A stretch of 64,000 nucleotides of DNA. It comes from Roseovarius sp. (GTDB taxonomy: Bacteria > Pseudomonadota > Alphaproteobacteria > Rhodobacterales > Rhodobacteraceae). The stretch covers positions 1 to 64,000 of the forward strand of contig JACIYT010000005.1 in assembly GCA_014359765.1 (NCBI GenBank), in the 5' to 3' direction. Both the position numbers and the translations under genes were made by a program. Below are positions 55,630 through 64,000 of the stretch, piece after piece (within the stretch, counting starts at the first letter, position 1; each line of letters opens with the position of its first letter). Under the pieces are notes generated by a model. That model saw nothing but the letters and a program-made list of their open reading frames with translations. It did not search any database and was not told the DNA's origin.

Positions 55630-55917
55630 ATGCGCCCTTTCGTCATCTTCCTTCTGTCGCTCCTGCCCGTGGCCGCCGCGGCGCAGAACCCGATCTGCGC
55701 GCCGACCGGCGAGATCGTCGCCGCCGCCGTCGAGGCCCGCAAGGCGGGGCAGGGGGCCGAGGCGGCCAAGGCGGGGATTGCCGCGGGCCTCGACAGCAAG
55801 AAGGCCGGTTATGCGCCGGCGGTCCCGCATATCGTGGACTGGGTCTATACCTTGTCCGAGGCCGATCTGCAAAAGGACGTGGCCGGCTCGTGGATCATGC
55901 AATGCGAGGCCCGGTGA
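55630..55917 (+). CDS. Small secreted protein of unknown function
   Basis: 95 residues. A signal peptide (MRPFVIFLLSLLPVAAAAQ) precedes a mature part of about 76 residues with two cysteines (NPICAPTG near its start and WIMQCEAR at the end), which could form a disulfide. A repeated Ala/Lys stretch and AVPHIVDWVYTLSEADL lie between them. The GGAGG Shine-Dalgarno about 10 bases upstream supports the ATG at 55630. I recognise no family. dnaG follows after 40 bases. Confidence 0.75.
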   Translation: MRPFVIFLLSLLPVAAAAQNPICAPTGEIVAAAVEARKAGQGAEAAKAGIAAGLDSKKAGYAPAVPHIVDWVYTLSEADLQKDVAGSWIMQCEAR

Positions 55918-55957
55918 GCCACTGGACAGGGCGGCGCGCGGCGCCGATATACGGGCC

Positions 55958-57904
55958 ATGAGCCTGCCCGCCGGATTCCTCGACGAATTGCAATCGCGCC
56001 TGTCGCTGTCGCAGGTGGTGGGCCGCAAGGTCCTGTGGGACAATCGCAAATCCAACCCGGCCAGGGGCGATATGTGGGCACCTTGCCCGTTCCATCAGGA
56101 AAAGACCGCCTCCTTTCACGTCGATGACCGCAAGGGGTTCTATTACTGTTTTGGCTGTCACGCCAAGGGCGATGCCATTTCCTTTGTGCGCGCGACCGAG
56201 AACGTGGATTTCATCGAGGCGGTGCGCATCCTCGCCGCCGAGGCGGGCATGGCCATGCCCGAGCGCGACCCGCAGGCACAGAAAAGAGCCGACCGGCGCG
56301 AGCAACTGACCGAGGTGATGGAGCAGGCGGTGCGCTTCTTCGGGTTGCAGCTGCGCAGCGGTGCGGGGGAGGCGGCGCGCGACTATCTCACGCGGCGCGG
56401 CCTCGGCGAGGAGATGCGCGCGCGTTTCGAGCTGGGTTTTGCTCCCGGGGGCTGGCGCGCGCTCTGGGATCACCTGACGGGAAAGGGTGTCGCGCCCGGG
56501 ATGATCCTCGCCTGCGGGCTCGCGCGCGAGAGCACGAAGGGCGGCCAGCCCTATGACGTGTTCCGGGGTCGCATCATGTTCCCGATCCGCGACGCGCGCG
56601 GGCGTTGCATTGCCTTTGGCGGGCGGGCGATGGATCCGGGCGATGGTGCGAAATACCTCAACTCGCCCGAGACCGAGCTTTTCGACAAGTCGCGCACCCT
56701 CTACAATCTCGGCCCCGCGCGCGAGGCGGCAGGCAAGGGCCAGCCGCTGATCGTGGCCGAGGGCTACATGGATGTGATCGCGCTGGTGGCGAAGGGATTC
56801 GAGGCGGCGGTGGCGCCGCTCGGCACCGCCGTAACCGAGCATCAGCTGCAACGCATGTGGCGGATGGCCGATGAGCCGCTGATGGCGCTCGACGGCGACC
56901 GCGCCGGATTCAATGCTGCGCTGCGGGTGGTCGATCTGGCGCTGCCGCTGCTCGAGGCGGGCAAATCGCTGCGCTTCGTGCTGATGCCCGAGGGGCAGGA
57001 TCCTGACGATCTGTTGCGCGCGGGCGGTGCCCCGGCGATGCAGGCGCTGATCGACACGGCGCTGCCCATGGTAGAGCTTTTGTGGCGGCGCGAGACCGAG
57101 GGCCGCCGTTTCGACAGCCCCGAGCGCAAGGCGGCGCTGGAACGCGCCTGCCGCGAGGCGACCGCGCGCATCCGCGACGCCACGGTGCGCGGATTCTACG
57201 AGCGCGCGCTCAAGGACCTGCGCTGGCAGCTGTTCAATCCGCGTCGCGGTGCGCCTGCGGCCGGTGCGCGCAAGGGCCGCTGGCCGCCCCCCGAGAGCGC
57301 GCGCCCGGGCACGAAATCCTCGCTTCTGGTGGCCGCCGATGCCGCCGAGGCCATGCGCCTGCGCGAGGCGGTGATCCTTGCCGCGCTCCTGTCCTGCCCG
57401 GATCAGGTCGCGGCCTTCGAGCCGCAGATCGAGCGCATGGCATGTGCCGATCCCGAACACGCGGCGCTGCGCGATGCGATCCTGCGCCACGCCCATGCCG
57501 GGGCCGGGACGCTGCGCGCGCGCATCACCGGGGAAATCGGCGAGGACCCCCTTGAAAAGCTGATGCGCCTGCCCCACGTCGCAATCTCGCCGCCGGTGCG
57601 TCACCCGGGCGATGCCGAGCGCGCGGCGCTGACGCTGGGTGAGGAATTCGCCAAGCTGACGGCCATCCAGGGCGCCGAGGCGGAGCTGCGCGAGGCGATG
57701 GAGGATATCGAGGCGCGCGCCGACGAGACGGTGACATGGCGGCTGCGGCAGGCGGCGGAGGCGCGCAACCGCGCGATCCGCAGCCAGCAGGAGGACCGGA
57801 CGGAATACGAGGTGTCGGAAAATGGCGCACGGCTCAATCGCGAGGAACGGGCGGAATTTGCTGCCCTGCTCGAGAGGCTGGGCATGGGCAAGCCGACACG
57901 CTGA
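55958..57904 (+). CDS. dnaG: DNA primase
   Basis: 648 residues. N-terminal zinc-binding domain CPFHQEKTASFHVDDRKGFY with CFGCHAKGD (C..H..C..C), then the catalytic core with GGRAMDPGDGAKYLNSPET, the TOPRIM part IVAEGYMDVIAL and MALDGDRAG. A DnaB-binding C-terminal domain follows. The start at 55958 begins MSLPAGFLDELQSRLSLSQV as in relatives. rpoD follows on the same strand, the usual primase-sigma pairing. Confidence 0.95.
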   Translation: MSLPAGFLDELQSRLSLSQVVGRKVLWDNRKSNPARGDMWAPCPFHQEKTASFHVDDRKGFYYCFGCHAKGDAISFVRATENVDFIEAVRILAAEAGMAMPERDPQAQKRADRREQLTEVMEQAVRFFGLQLRSGAGEAARDYLTRRGLGEEMRARFELGFAPGGWRALWDHLTGKGVAPGMILACGLARESTKGGQPYDVFRGRIMFPIRDARGRCIAFGGRAMDPGDGAKYLNSPETELFDKSRTLYNLGPAREAAGKGQPLIVAEGYMDVIALVAKGFEAAVAPLGTAVTEHQLQRMWRMADEPLMALDGDRAGFNAALRVVDLALPLLEAGKSLRFVLMPEGQDPDDLLRAGGAPAMQALIDTALPMVELLWRRETEGRRFDSPERKAALERACREATARIRDATVRGFYERALKDLRWQLFNPRRGAPAAGARKGRWPPPESARPGTKSSLLVAADAAEAMRLREAVILAALLSCPDQVAAFEPQIERMACADPEHAALRDAILRHAHAGAGTLRARITGEIGEDPLEKLMRLPHVAISPPVRHPGDAERAALTLGEEFAKLTAIQGAEAELREAMEDIEARADETVTWRLRQAAEARNRAIRSQQEDRTEYEVSENGARLNREERAEFAALLERLGMGKPTR

Positions 57905-58022
57905 GGAAGTTTCGTGAGGAACACAAGGGAAAATCCGGGTAGATGGGTGTGCGAATCAGCTGATCGCGCTATTGATTCGCGCTAACCGAATCGCCCCGCC
58001 CGCAACTGCCAAGGAGATGCGC

Positions 58023-60008
<1,986 letters not shown>

Positions 60009-60048
60009 AGGTGGGTAGTTTGTGAGTGACCTCCAGCGAGGATGAATC

Positions 60049-60450
60049 ATGGACCTGATTTCCCGACTCGATCACCAGCGTGGCCTGTCACTGACCGCTC
60101 GTGAATGCCTGCGCGCGCTTGAGGGTGAGTTCGCGGTGCAAGGGTTCGATATGACCATCCGAAAGCGTGGTCACTTTGGCGACGTGTTGCGTTGGAGCCG
60201 GGACGGAAAGCCTTGGTTCGATGCCCTTCCAGCTCAGCATTGGGTGCTGTTCTATCTGCACAAGGTCGCATCGCGCGCGCACGGGCTCGACTATTCGACG
60301 ATATGCGGGCAGCTTCCCCATGCGGTTGAGCGCCGCGACCTCGTCGTGAAAGTCCGCCTCCATGACAGGGGCCAAGCGCTTGTCATGGCGGCGCTAAGCA
60401 ATGACGCCGTGGCCGGGAGTCGTCGTAGGGCACCCGTGCGTTATTCTTGA
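60049..60450 (+). CDS. Hypothetical protein, 133 residues
   Basis: ATG 60049 has GCGAGGA about 9 bases upstream. The sequence is protein-like: MDLISRLDHQRGLSLTAREC, then LRALEGEFAVQGFDMTIRKR, GHFGDVLRWSRDGKPWFDAL and PAQHWVLFYLHKVASRAHGL. Its third-codon positions are less G/C rich than those of neighbouring rpoD, which suggests foreign origin. The end, after ALSNDAV, turns Arg-rich. I recognise no family; a spurious frame is possible. Confidence 0.45.
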   Translation: MDLISRLDHQRGLSLTARECLRALEGEFAVQGFDMTIRKRGHFGDVLRWSRDGKPWFDALPAQHWVLFYLHKVASRAHGLDYSTICGQLPHAVERRDLVVKVRLHDRGQALVMAALSNDAVAGSRRRAPVRYS

Positions 60451-60456
60451 TTTCCC

Positions 60457-60472
60457 GTACGCGATCACGTAC
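60457..60472. promoter_or_regulatory. Palindromic operator upstream of yefM-yoeB
   Basis: GTACGCGATCACGTAC is a 16-base dyad with one mismatched pair, ending 9 bases before the antitoxin ATG. YefM-type antitoxins autoregulate by binding palindromes with a TGTACA-like core, and ACGTACAT here fits that. Inferred operator. Confidence 0.55.
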
Positions 60473-60481
60473 ATTGACCCC

Positions 60482-60754
60482 ATGAAACACACAACCTCTA
60501 CCGATCTGCGCAAGAGCCTCTCGGCCATGATGGACCGGGTGAACGAGGATCACGAGCCGGTCCTTGTCACCCGTGCCAAGGGCAAGCCGGTGGTGATGAT
60601 CTCGCTCGAGGATTACCACGCGATGGACGAGACCGCCTATCTGCTGGCCACACCGGCCAACAGGGCGGCGCTGATGGCGGCGATCACCTCCACCGATCCG
60701 TCGCGGATGGTCGAGGTCTCGATCGATGACCTGCGGGCGCTGGAGGGAGAGTGA
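60482..60754 (+). CDS. yefM: YefM/Phd-family antitoxin
   Basis: 90 residues. N-terminal DNA-binding/dimerisation half (STDLRKSLSAMMDRVNEDHE, PVLVTRAKGKPVVMISLEDY) and a C-terminal half that wraps the toxin (MDETAYLLATPANRAALMAA). This is the standard YefM layout. Its stop overlaps the toxin start by 4 bases (GTGA). It neutralises YoeB and represses the operon. Confidence 0.93.
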   Translation: MKHTTSTDLRKSLSAMMDRVNEDHEPVLVTRAKGKPVVMISLEDYHAMDETAYLLATPANRAALMAAITSTDPSRMVEVSIDDLRALEGE

Positions 60755-61005
60755 GGCTGGCGTTCCACGCGGAGGCATGGGCGCAATACCTGCATTGGCA
60801 GCAGACGGACAAGGCGACCTTGCGAAAGATCAACAGGCTGATCGAGGAATGCCTGCGCCATCCGTTCGAGGGCACGGGCAAGCCCGAGGCCCTGCGCGGC
60901 GACCTGTCCGGCTTCTGGTCGCGCCGCATCGACCGCGAGCATCGGCTGGTCTATCGCGTGGTGAACGATGCCCTGGAAATCGTGCAATGCCGCTATCATT
61001 ACTAG
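60751..61005 (+). CDS. yoeB: YoeB ribosome-dependent mRNA interferase toxin
   Basis: 84 residues, the usual length. RelE/YoeB fold with GKPEALRGDLSGFWSRRID, EHRLVYRVV and the C-terminal CRYHY that carries the catalytic His-Tyr. The Glu and Arg catalytic positions appear conserved in the KPE..L and EHRLVYR parts. The GTG start at 60751 overlaps the yefM stop. It looks intact. Confidence 0.93.
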   Translation: MRLAFHAEAWAQYLHWQQTDKATLRKINRLIEECLRHPFEGTGKPEALRGDLSGFWSRRIDREHRLVYRVVNDALEIVQCRYHY

Positions 61006-61063
61006 TCACCCGGAACCAAATTTGCCATCATTGAAATGAGGCGAACTTTTTGGGGGGTATGGC

Positions 61064-61223
61064 ATGCGGGGGCGGGCATCTGTTGCGATTGCACTCAGCG
61101 ATGAGGAGCGCGGTTTTCTGGAAGCGCAGTTGCGCAGGCACAAGGCGGCGCGGTCACTGTCCGACAGGTGCCGGATCGTGTTGAGGTGCGCTGACGGTCT
61201 GACCAGCAAAGAGATCGCCACCG
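61064..61223 (+). pseudogene. Truncated IS630-family transposase (N-terminal fragment)
   Basis: From ATG 61064 the frame reads MRGRASVAIALSDEERGFLE, then AQLRRHKAARSLSDRCRIVL and CADGLTSKEIATE, the helix-turn-helix start of an IS630-type transposase. After 61223 the sequence is IS5-family, not IS630. The DDE part is lost. The junction shares AAATC with the joined element, so a short-homology deletion is likely. Confidence 0.75.
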
Positions 61224-61655
61224 AAATCAAGCCATTGGGCGCTCGCGCGGCGGATTGACCACCAAGATCGTTGCTTTGGTCGACGCGCTCGGGAACCTGG
61301 CCAACTTCGTTCTCCTGCCCGGTCAGGCTCACGACATGAAGGGCGTCGAACCGCTCATTGATGGCGTTGCCTTCGATGCTCTCTTGGCCGACAAGGCGTT
61401 CGATGCCGATTGGCTTCTCACAGAACTCGATGCGCGCGGTGCCACCGCGATCATCCCACCGAAAGCGAACCGCAAGTTCCTGCGCGATTACGATAAACAC
61501 GCCTATAAGTGGCGGCACTCGATCGAGAATTTCTTCGCAAAGATCAAAGAATTCAGAGCCATAGCGACCCGCTACGAAAAGACAGCGTCCAGCTACGCCG
61601 CCAACTGGCATCTCGCGGCTGGCATCATCGCTTCACGATGAATGTCCACAGGCCC
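61224..61655 (+). mobile_element. 3' half of an IS5-family element, lacking its left end
   Basis: Bases 61224-61286 are identical to 63938-64000 of the other copy. The frame from 61255 reads LTTKIVALVDALGNLANFVL, then LPGQAHDMKGVEPLIDGVAF, LLADKAFDADWLL and KWRHSIENFFAKIKEFRAIA, the catalytic DDE end (D and E visible) of an IS5 transposase. It ends TGAATGTCCACAGGCCC at 61639-61655, the exact reverse of the left end at 63529. The 5' half and orfA are missing, so it cannot move by itself. Nothing else is seen up to 61774. Confidence 0.88.
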
Positions 61656-61774
61656 TAATTACCTTTGTAAATTCCGCAGGTTAGGAGGATTTCGGGTGCC
61701 AAACGTCGGCTTCGTGTCGCACGGAGAAGGCGCAAACCGTTGGGAACGAACGGAAATCCTTTTTGCTGCGGCGG

Positions 61775-62329
61775 TCATTGCCGCTCCGGAGGCCACGGGC
61801 CCGGCGCACAGGGGCGCTCGAACCACGCCCGGTCGCGGAGGGCATCGTTGTCGACGTTTCGCCATGCACAAGGCGGCAAGAAAGGTGGGCGCCCGTCGTC
61901 GAGCTGGAGGCCGGGGCCGACCCAGCCGGTAAAGTATCCGTTGCAGCCCCCGCCGGGTCTGCTGAGGCCGCTGATGTCCATCGCATCAGAGTAGTCCACC
62001 GGCAGCCTGCTGTCGGTCCCGGCGTCGTAGAGGCCGCTGAACACGCGGTCGTATGACTGCACGAAAACGTAGCGGTCGTTGAAGCAGACGAATTCCACAT
62101 CGCGCGCCAGCCGGGTCGGGCCGTTCGCCGCGAACAGATCCCAGCGGCCGTGGCGGTTCCAGTCGAACTCACGGCTCAACTGCATCCCATTTGGCAGGGT
62201 CACGGACTCCTGGGGGCTCATCGCCCACCGTGCACCGGCGACCAATGCCCAGAGGAGGAGGAGCCCGGCCAGACCGAGCAGCGCGTATCGGGCAAGCGCG
62301 CCCGGGAGGGATCGCGGCCGAGACGTCAC
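61775..62329 (-). CDS. Single-span membrane protein, candidate immunity protein for the MuF-domain protein
   Basis: 184 residues. One transmembrane segment near the N-terminus (ALLGLAGLLLLWALVAGARW), then an extracytoplasmic domain with four cysteines (FVCFN, GGGCNG, PPCAWRN, ERPCAPG) that could pair into two disulfides. Its ATG overlaps the stop of the MuF-domain gene by 4 bases, so expression is coupled. I recognise no named family. Toxin-then-immunity order, coupling and membrane anchoring fit an immunity role, which is inference only. Confidence 0.6.
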   Translation of the reverse strand: MTSRPRSLPGALARYALLGLAGLLLLWALVAGARWAMSPQESVTLPNGMQLSREFDWNRHGRWDLFAANGPTRLARDVEFVCFNDRYVFVQSYDRVFSGLYDAGTDSRLPVDYSDAMDISGLSRPGGGCNGYFTGWVGPGLQLDDGRPPFLPPCAWRNVDNDALRDRAWFERPCAPGPWPPERQ

Positions 62330-63111
62330 CGCCCACCGACCCCGCCGTACTCGCTCCTCCCGGCGTCCTTCATCACCTCGGCGGAGAAACGGGCCGTCCA
62401 GTTGCCGGTGATCGGATACGGCGTGCCGCCGGCCTCGACGCCGATATCGAGCGGGTCCTCGAAAATGTCGGTGAACTCGAACGTGGTCTCGCCGGTGATC
62501 CGAAGCATCGCGCCACGGTCGTCGACGCGACCGGCCAAGCGTCCGCGAACCACACCATCACCATGCGAGAATGCGACATCGCCGAAATCATACGGAGCGC
62601 CGAAGTCGTAGCTGAGCGCGCCCGCGCCAGACGCGCGCGCTGCATCCGCGATCTGGTCCGCGAGGCGGCGGAACGCGCCCTCGGTCTCATCGCCATAGGC
62701 GTATTGCTCGGCAATCTCTCGCAGGTGTCCGATCTCCAGCAGGGTCACCGCGCGCCCGCCGCCACTATAGTAGTGGCGAACGAAATCGCGATTGTTCCAC
62801 CGATCATAGCTCGACGCGAGGCTCGTGGCGACCTCGTGAAATCCGAACTCGGTCTTGCCAGCGACGAAGGGGACCGCTTTACAGCGGCAGTTGTAATCCT
62901 CGCCAGGATGCCCGGTGGCGGGCGGATCGGACCACGAGAACACGCGGCCGTCGTTCATCCGATGCGACCGGCGCACGCGCTCGTCGCGCCGGGTGCGCCA
63001 GACATATTGATCCGTGATCCCAGCCTGTTTCAGCGACAGGCGGATCGGCGTTCCCCGGCGAAGGTATTCAGCGAAGGCCGTCCGGTAGGCCTCGGTGTAG
63101 GTGATGGTCAT
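62326..63111 (-). CDS. MuF (phage head morphogenesis)-domain protein, candidate polymorphic toxin
   Basis: 261 residues. Residues about 22-83 carry the C-terminal signature of phage Mu F-like minor head proteins: YVWRTRRDERVRRSHRMNDG, VFSWSDPPATGHPGEDYNCR, then CKAVPF. The remaining 175 or so residues (FHEVATSLASSYDRWNNRDF; FTDIFEDPLDIGVEAGGTPY; ITGNWTARFSA) match no structural domain I know. A MuF domain followed by a variable C-terminal domain is the pattern of phage-borne MuF polymorphic toxins. The N-terminus is short, so it may be a remnant. The start at 63111 has only a weak AGAGG. No other head genes are nearby. Confidence 0.65.
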   Translation of the reverse strand: MTITYTEAYRTAFAEYLRRGTPIRLSLKQAGITDQYVWRTRRDERVRRSHRMNDGRVFSWSDPPATGHPGEDYNCRCKAVPFVAGKTEFGFHEVATSLASSYDRWNNRDFVRHYYSGGGRAVTLLEIGHLREIAEQYAYGDETEGAFRRLADQIADAARASGAGALSYDFGAPYDFGDVAFSHGDGVVRGRLAGRVDDRGAMLRITGETTFEFTDIFEDPLDIGVEAGGTPYPITGNWTARFSAEVMKDAGRSEYGGVGGR

Positions 63112-63190
63112 GATGGAGGGCCTCTGCGGTCGGCCGCACGATCATCGACGATTTGACTAAAGATCGCGTTAACCGCCCGCGCGATGCCGG

Positions 63191-63528
63191 TCACCCCAGC
63201 AGCTTGGCCTCGACCTCGGCCATGGCGCTCTGGTGGTCGGGCGACGGGAACAGGTGGCCGTAGCGCTCCATGGTCATCTGGATCGAGGAATGGCCCGCGA
63301 AGGTCATGATCTCCTTGATCGAGAAGCCCTGCTCGATCCAGAGCGACACGGCGAAGTGGCGCAGGTCGTGCCAGCGCAGTTTCGCGCCGACCTCCTCCTG
63401 CAGTTTCCGGAACTGGGACTGCGTGTTGGTGTGCTGGAGGATCCCGCCCCGCGGCGCGGGGAACACCAGCCCGAGATCGCTTTTCGGGCAGCGGAGTTTC
63501 CAGCGGCGCAGGACGTTCAGCACCATTA
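63191..63528 (-). pseudogene. C-terminal part of a tyrosine recombinase (phage integrase), cut by an IS5-family insertion
   Basis: The minus strand reads LNVLRRWKLRCPKSDLGLVF, PAPRGG, then LRWHDLRHFAVSLWIEQGFS and IKEIMTFAGHSSIQMTMERY, and ends AKLLG. The HxxR (HDLR), the following His and the catalytic Tyr are intact. The 5' part is lost where the IS left end starts at 63529; it should continue past the other side of the IS, outside the window. It reads toward the MuF gene. Confidence 0.85.
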
Positions 63529-64000
63529 GGGCCTGTGGACATTCAGGATTCCCAAGCTGGCTGAAGTCTGATTCAAGCTTCCAAAATGGAGGTTTGAATG
63601 AACGAAGAGCGGTTTGTGTTGACAGATGAGGTCTGGGTCCGTCTTGCGCCACACTTGCCTGGCAAGCAGGGCGATGCAGGTGCGACGGGCAAGGATAATC
63701 GTCTGTTTCTGGAAGCAGTTCCATGGCGTGTGCGGACTGGGTTACCGTGGCGCGACCTGCCTGCTGATTTCGGCAACTGGAACAGCGTGTTCCGACGGTT
63801 TCGCAGATGGGCTGAGAGTGGCGTATTCGAGCGAATTTTCAAGGAAAGCAGCGGCCCTCCCGATTTCGAATACGCAATGATCGACGGCACGATTGTTCAG
63901 GCTCACCAGAAGGCGAGCGGCGCAAAAGGGGGGCTCAAAATCAAGCCATTGGGCGCTCGCGCGGCGGATTGACCACCAAGATCGTTGCTTTGGTCGACGC
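63529..64000 (+). mobile_element. IS5-family insertion sequence, left end to window edge
   Basis: The left terminal repeat is GGGCCTGTGGACATTCA (63529-63545), the inverse of the right end at 61639-61655. It carries orfA at 63598 and the start of the catalytic frame. It runs off the right edge. It has interrupted the integrase gene. TTA precedes it, which fits a T-N-A type target, but the duplication cannot be checked. Confidence 0.9.
63598..63972 (+). CDS. IS5-family transposase, first frame (orfA)
   Basis: 124 residues. It begins MNEERFVLTDEVWVRLAPHL, continues FLEAVPWRVRTGLPWRDLPADFG in the family DUF4096-like region, and contains the first catalytic Asp in YAMIDGTIVQAHQ. The frame ends KPLGARAAD, while GRSRGGLTTKIVALVDA continues in the +1 frame. 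The run AAAAGGGGGG just before it is a likely programmed frameshift site producing the full transposase. The second frame is cut by the window edge. Confidence 0.88.
   Translation: MNEERFVLTDEVWVRLAPHLPGKQGDAGATGKDNRLFLEAVPWRVRTGLPWRDLPADFGNWNSVFRRFRRWAESGVFERIFKESSGPPDFEYAMIDGTIVQAHQKASGAKGGLKIKPLGARAAD

Noticed and set aside
60009-64000. An intact prophage
   Set aside because: Only a MuF-domain gene and a broken integrase remain; there is no terminase, portal, tail or lysis gene.

Overview
The window is a chromosomal segment from a high-GC alphaproteobacterium, almost certainly Rhodobacterales (Rhodobacteraceae/Roseobacter relatives). This rests on a C4-pathway 5-aminolevulinate synthase (HemA), an aa3-type CtaD close to that of Paracoccus, an adjacent hfq-hflX pair, a SUV3-like helicase, a gene-transfer-agent spike-base-like protein, and FnrL-type boxes. 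All family assignments come from reading the translated sequence; no database search was run.

Layout. 1-6.6 kb: a divergent gene cut by the left edge, a decayed integrase relic, dusA, a lipoprotein, trkA-trkH potassium uptake, then hfq-hflX. 6.7-12.9 kb: two identical tRNA-Asp genes, a TRAP transporter with a universal stress protein (TeaABCD-like, probably a compatible solute), a fluoroacetate-dehalogenase-like hydrolase and an M20 peptidase. 13-18.4 kb: hemA, a RodZ-like HTH/membrane protein, ispG, an IS21 remnant, a small membrane protein, an ArsC/Spx-like protein and a cold-shock protein. 18.5-22.6 kb: folP-folB, ctaD with an upstream FNR box, and tRNA-Thr. 22.7-32.4 kb: ordinary genes (helicase, TPR protein, SCP2, lysophospholipase, FAH-family enzyme, PepF, patatin).

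32.4-40 kb: a nine-gene cobalamin operon on the minus strand behind a B12 riboswitch. The order is btuB-btuF-btuC-btuD-cbiZ-exbB-exbD-exbD-tonB. It joins the outer-membrane receptor, inner-membrane ABC importer, cobinamide-salvage amidohydrolase and a dedicated energy motor, mostly with start/stop overlaps.

40-48 kb: an NnrU-like protein, an ABC exporter, an NDUFS4-like subunit, a sugar aminotransferase next to an in-frame deletion scar of a glycan pathway, an orphan GTA spike-base-like gene, a DsbA-family protein, an acyl-CoA synthetase and miaA. 48-60 kb: the core pyrH-frr-uppS-cdsA-dxr-rseP cluster, glutamate dehydrogenase, a TIR-bounded 350-bp element, a small secreted protein, dnaG and rpoD.

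60-64 kb is a compact accessory island. It holds a hypothetical gene, a yefM-yoeB toxin-antitoxin pair with a palindromic operator, a hybrid IS630/IS5 scar, a MuF-domain protein translationally coupled to a membrane protein (candidate phage-type polymorphic toxin and immunity pair), and a tyrosine recombinase broken by a second IS5-family element that runs off the right edge. This island is the most unusual part of the window.
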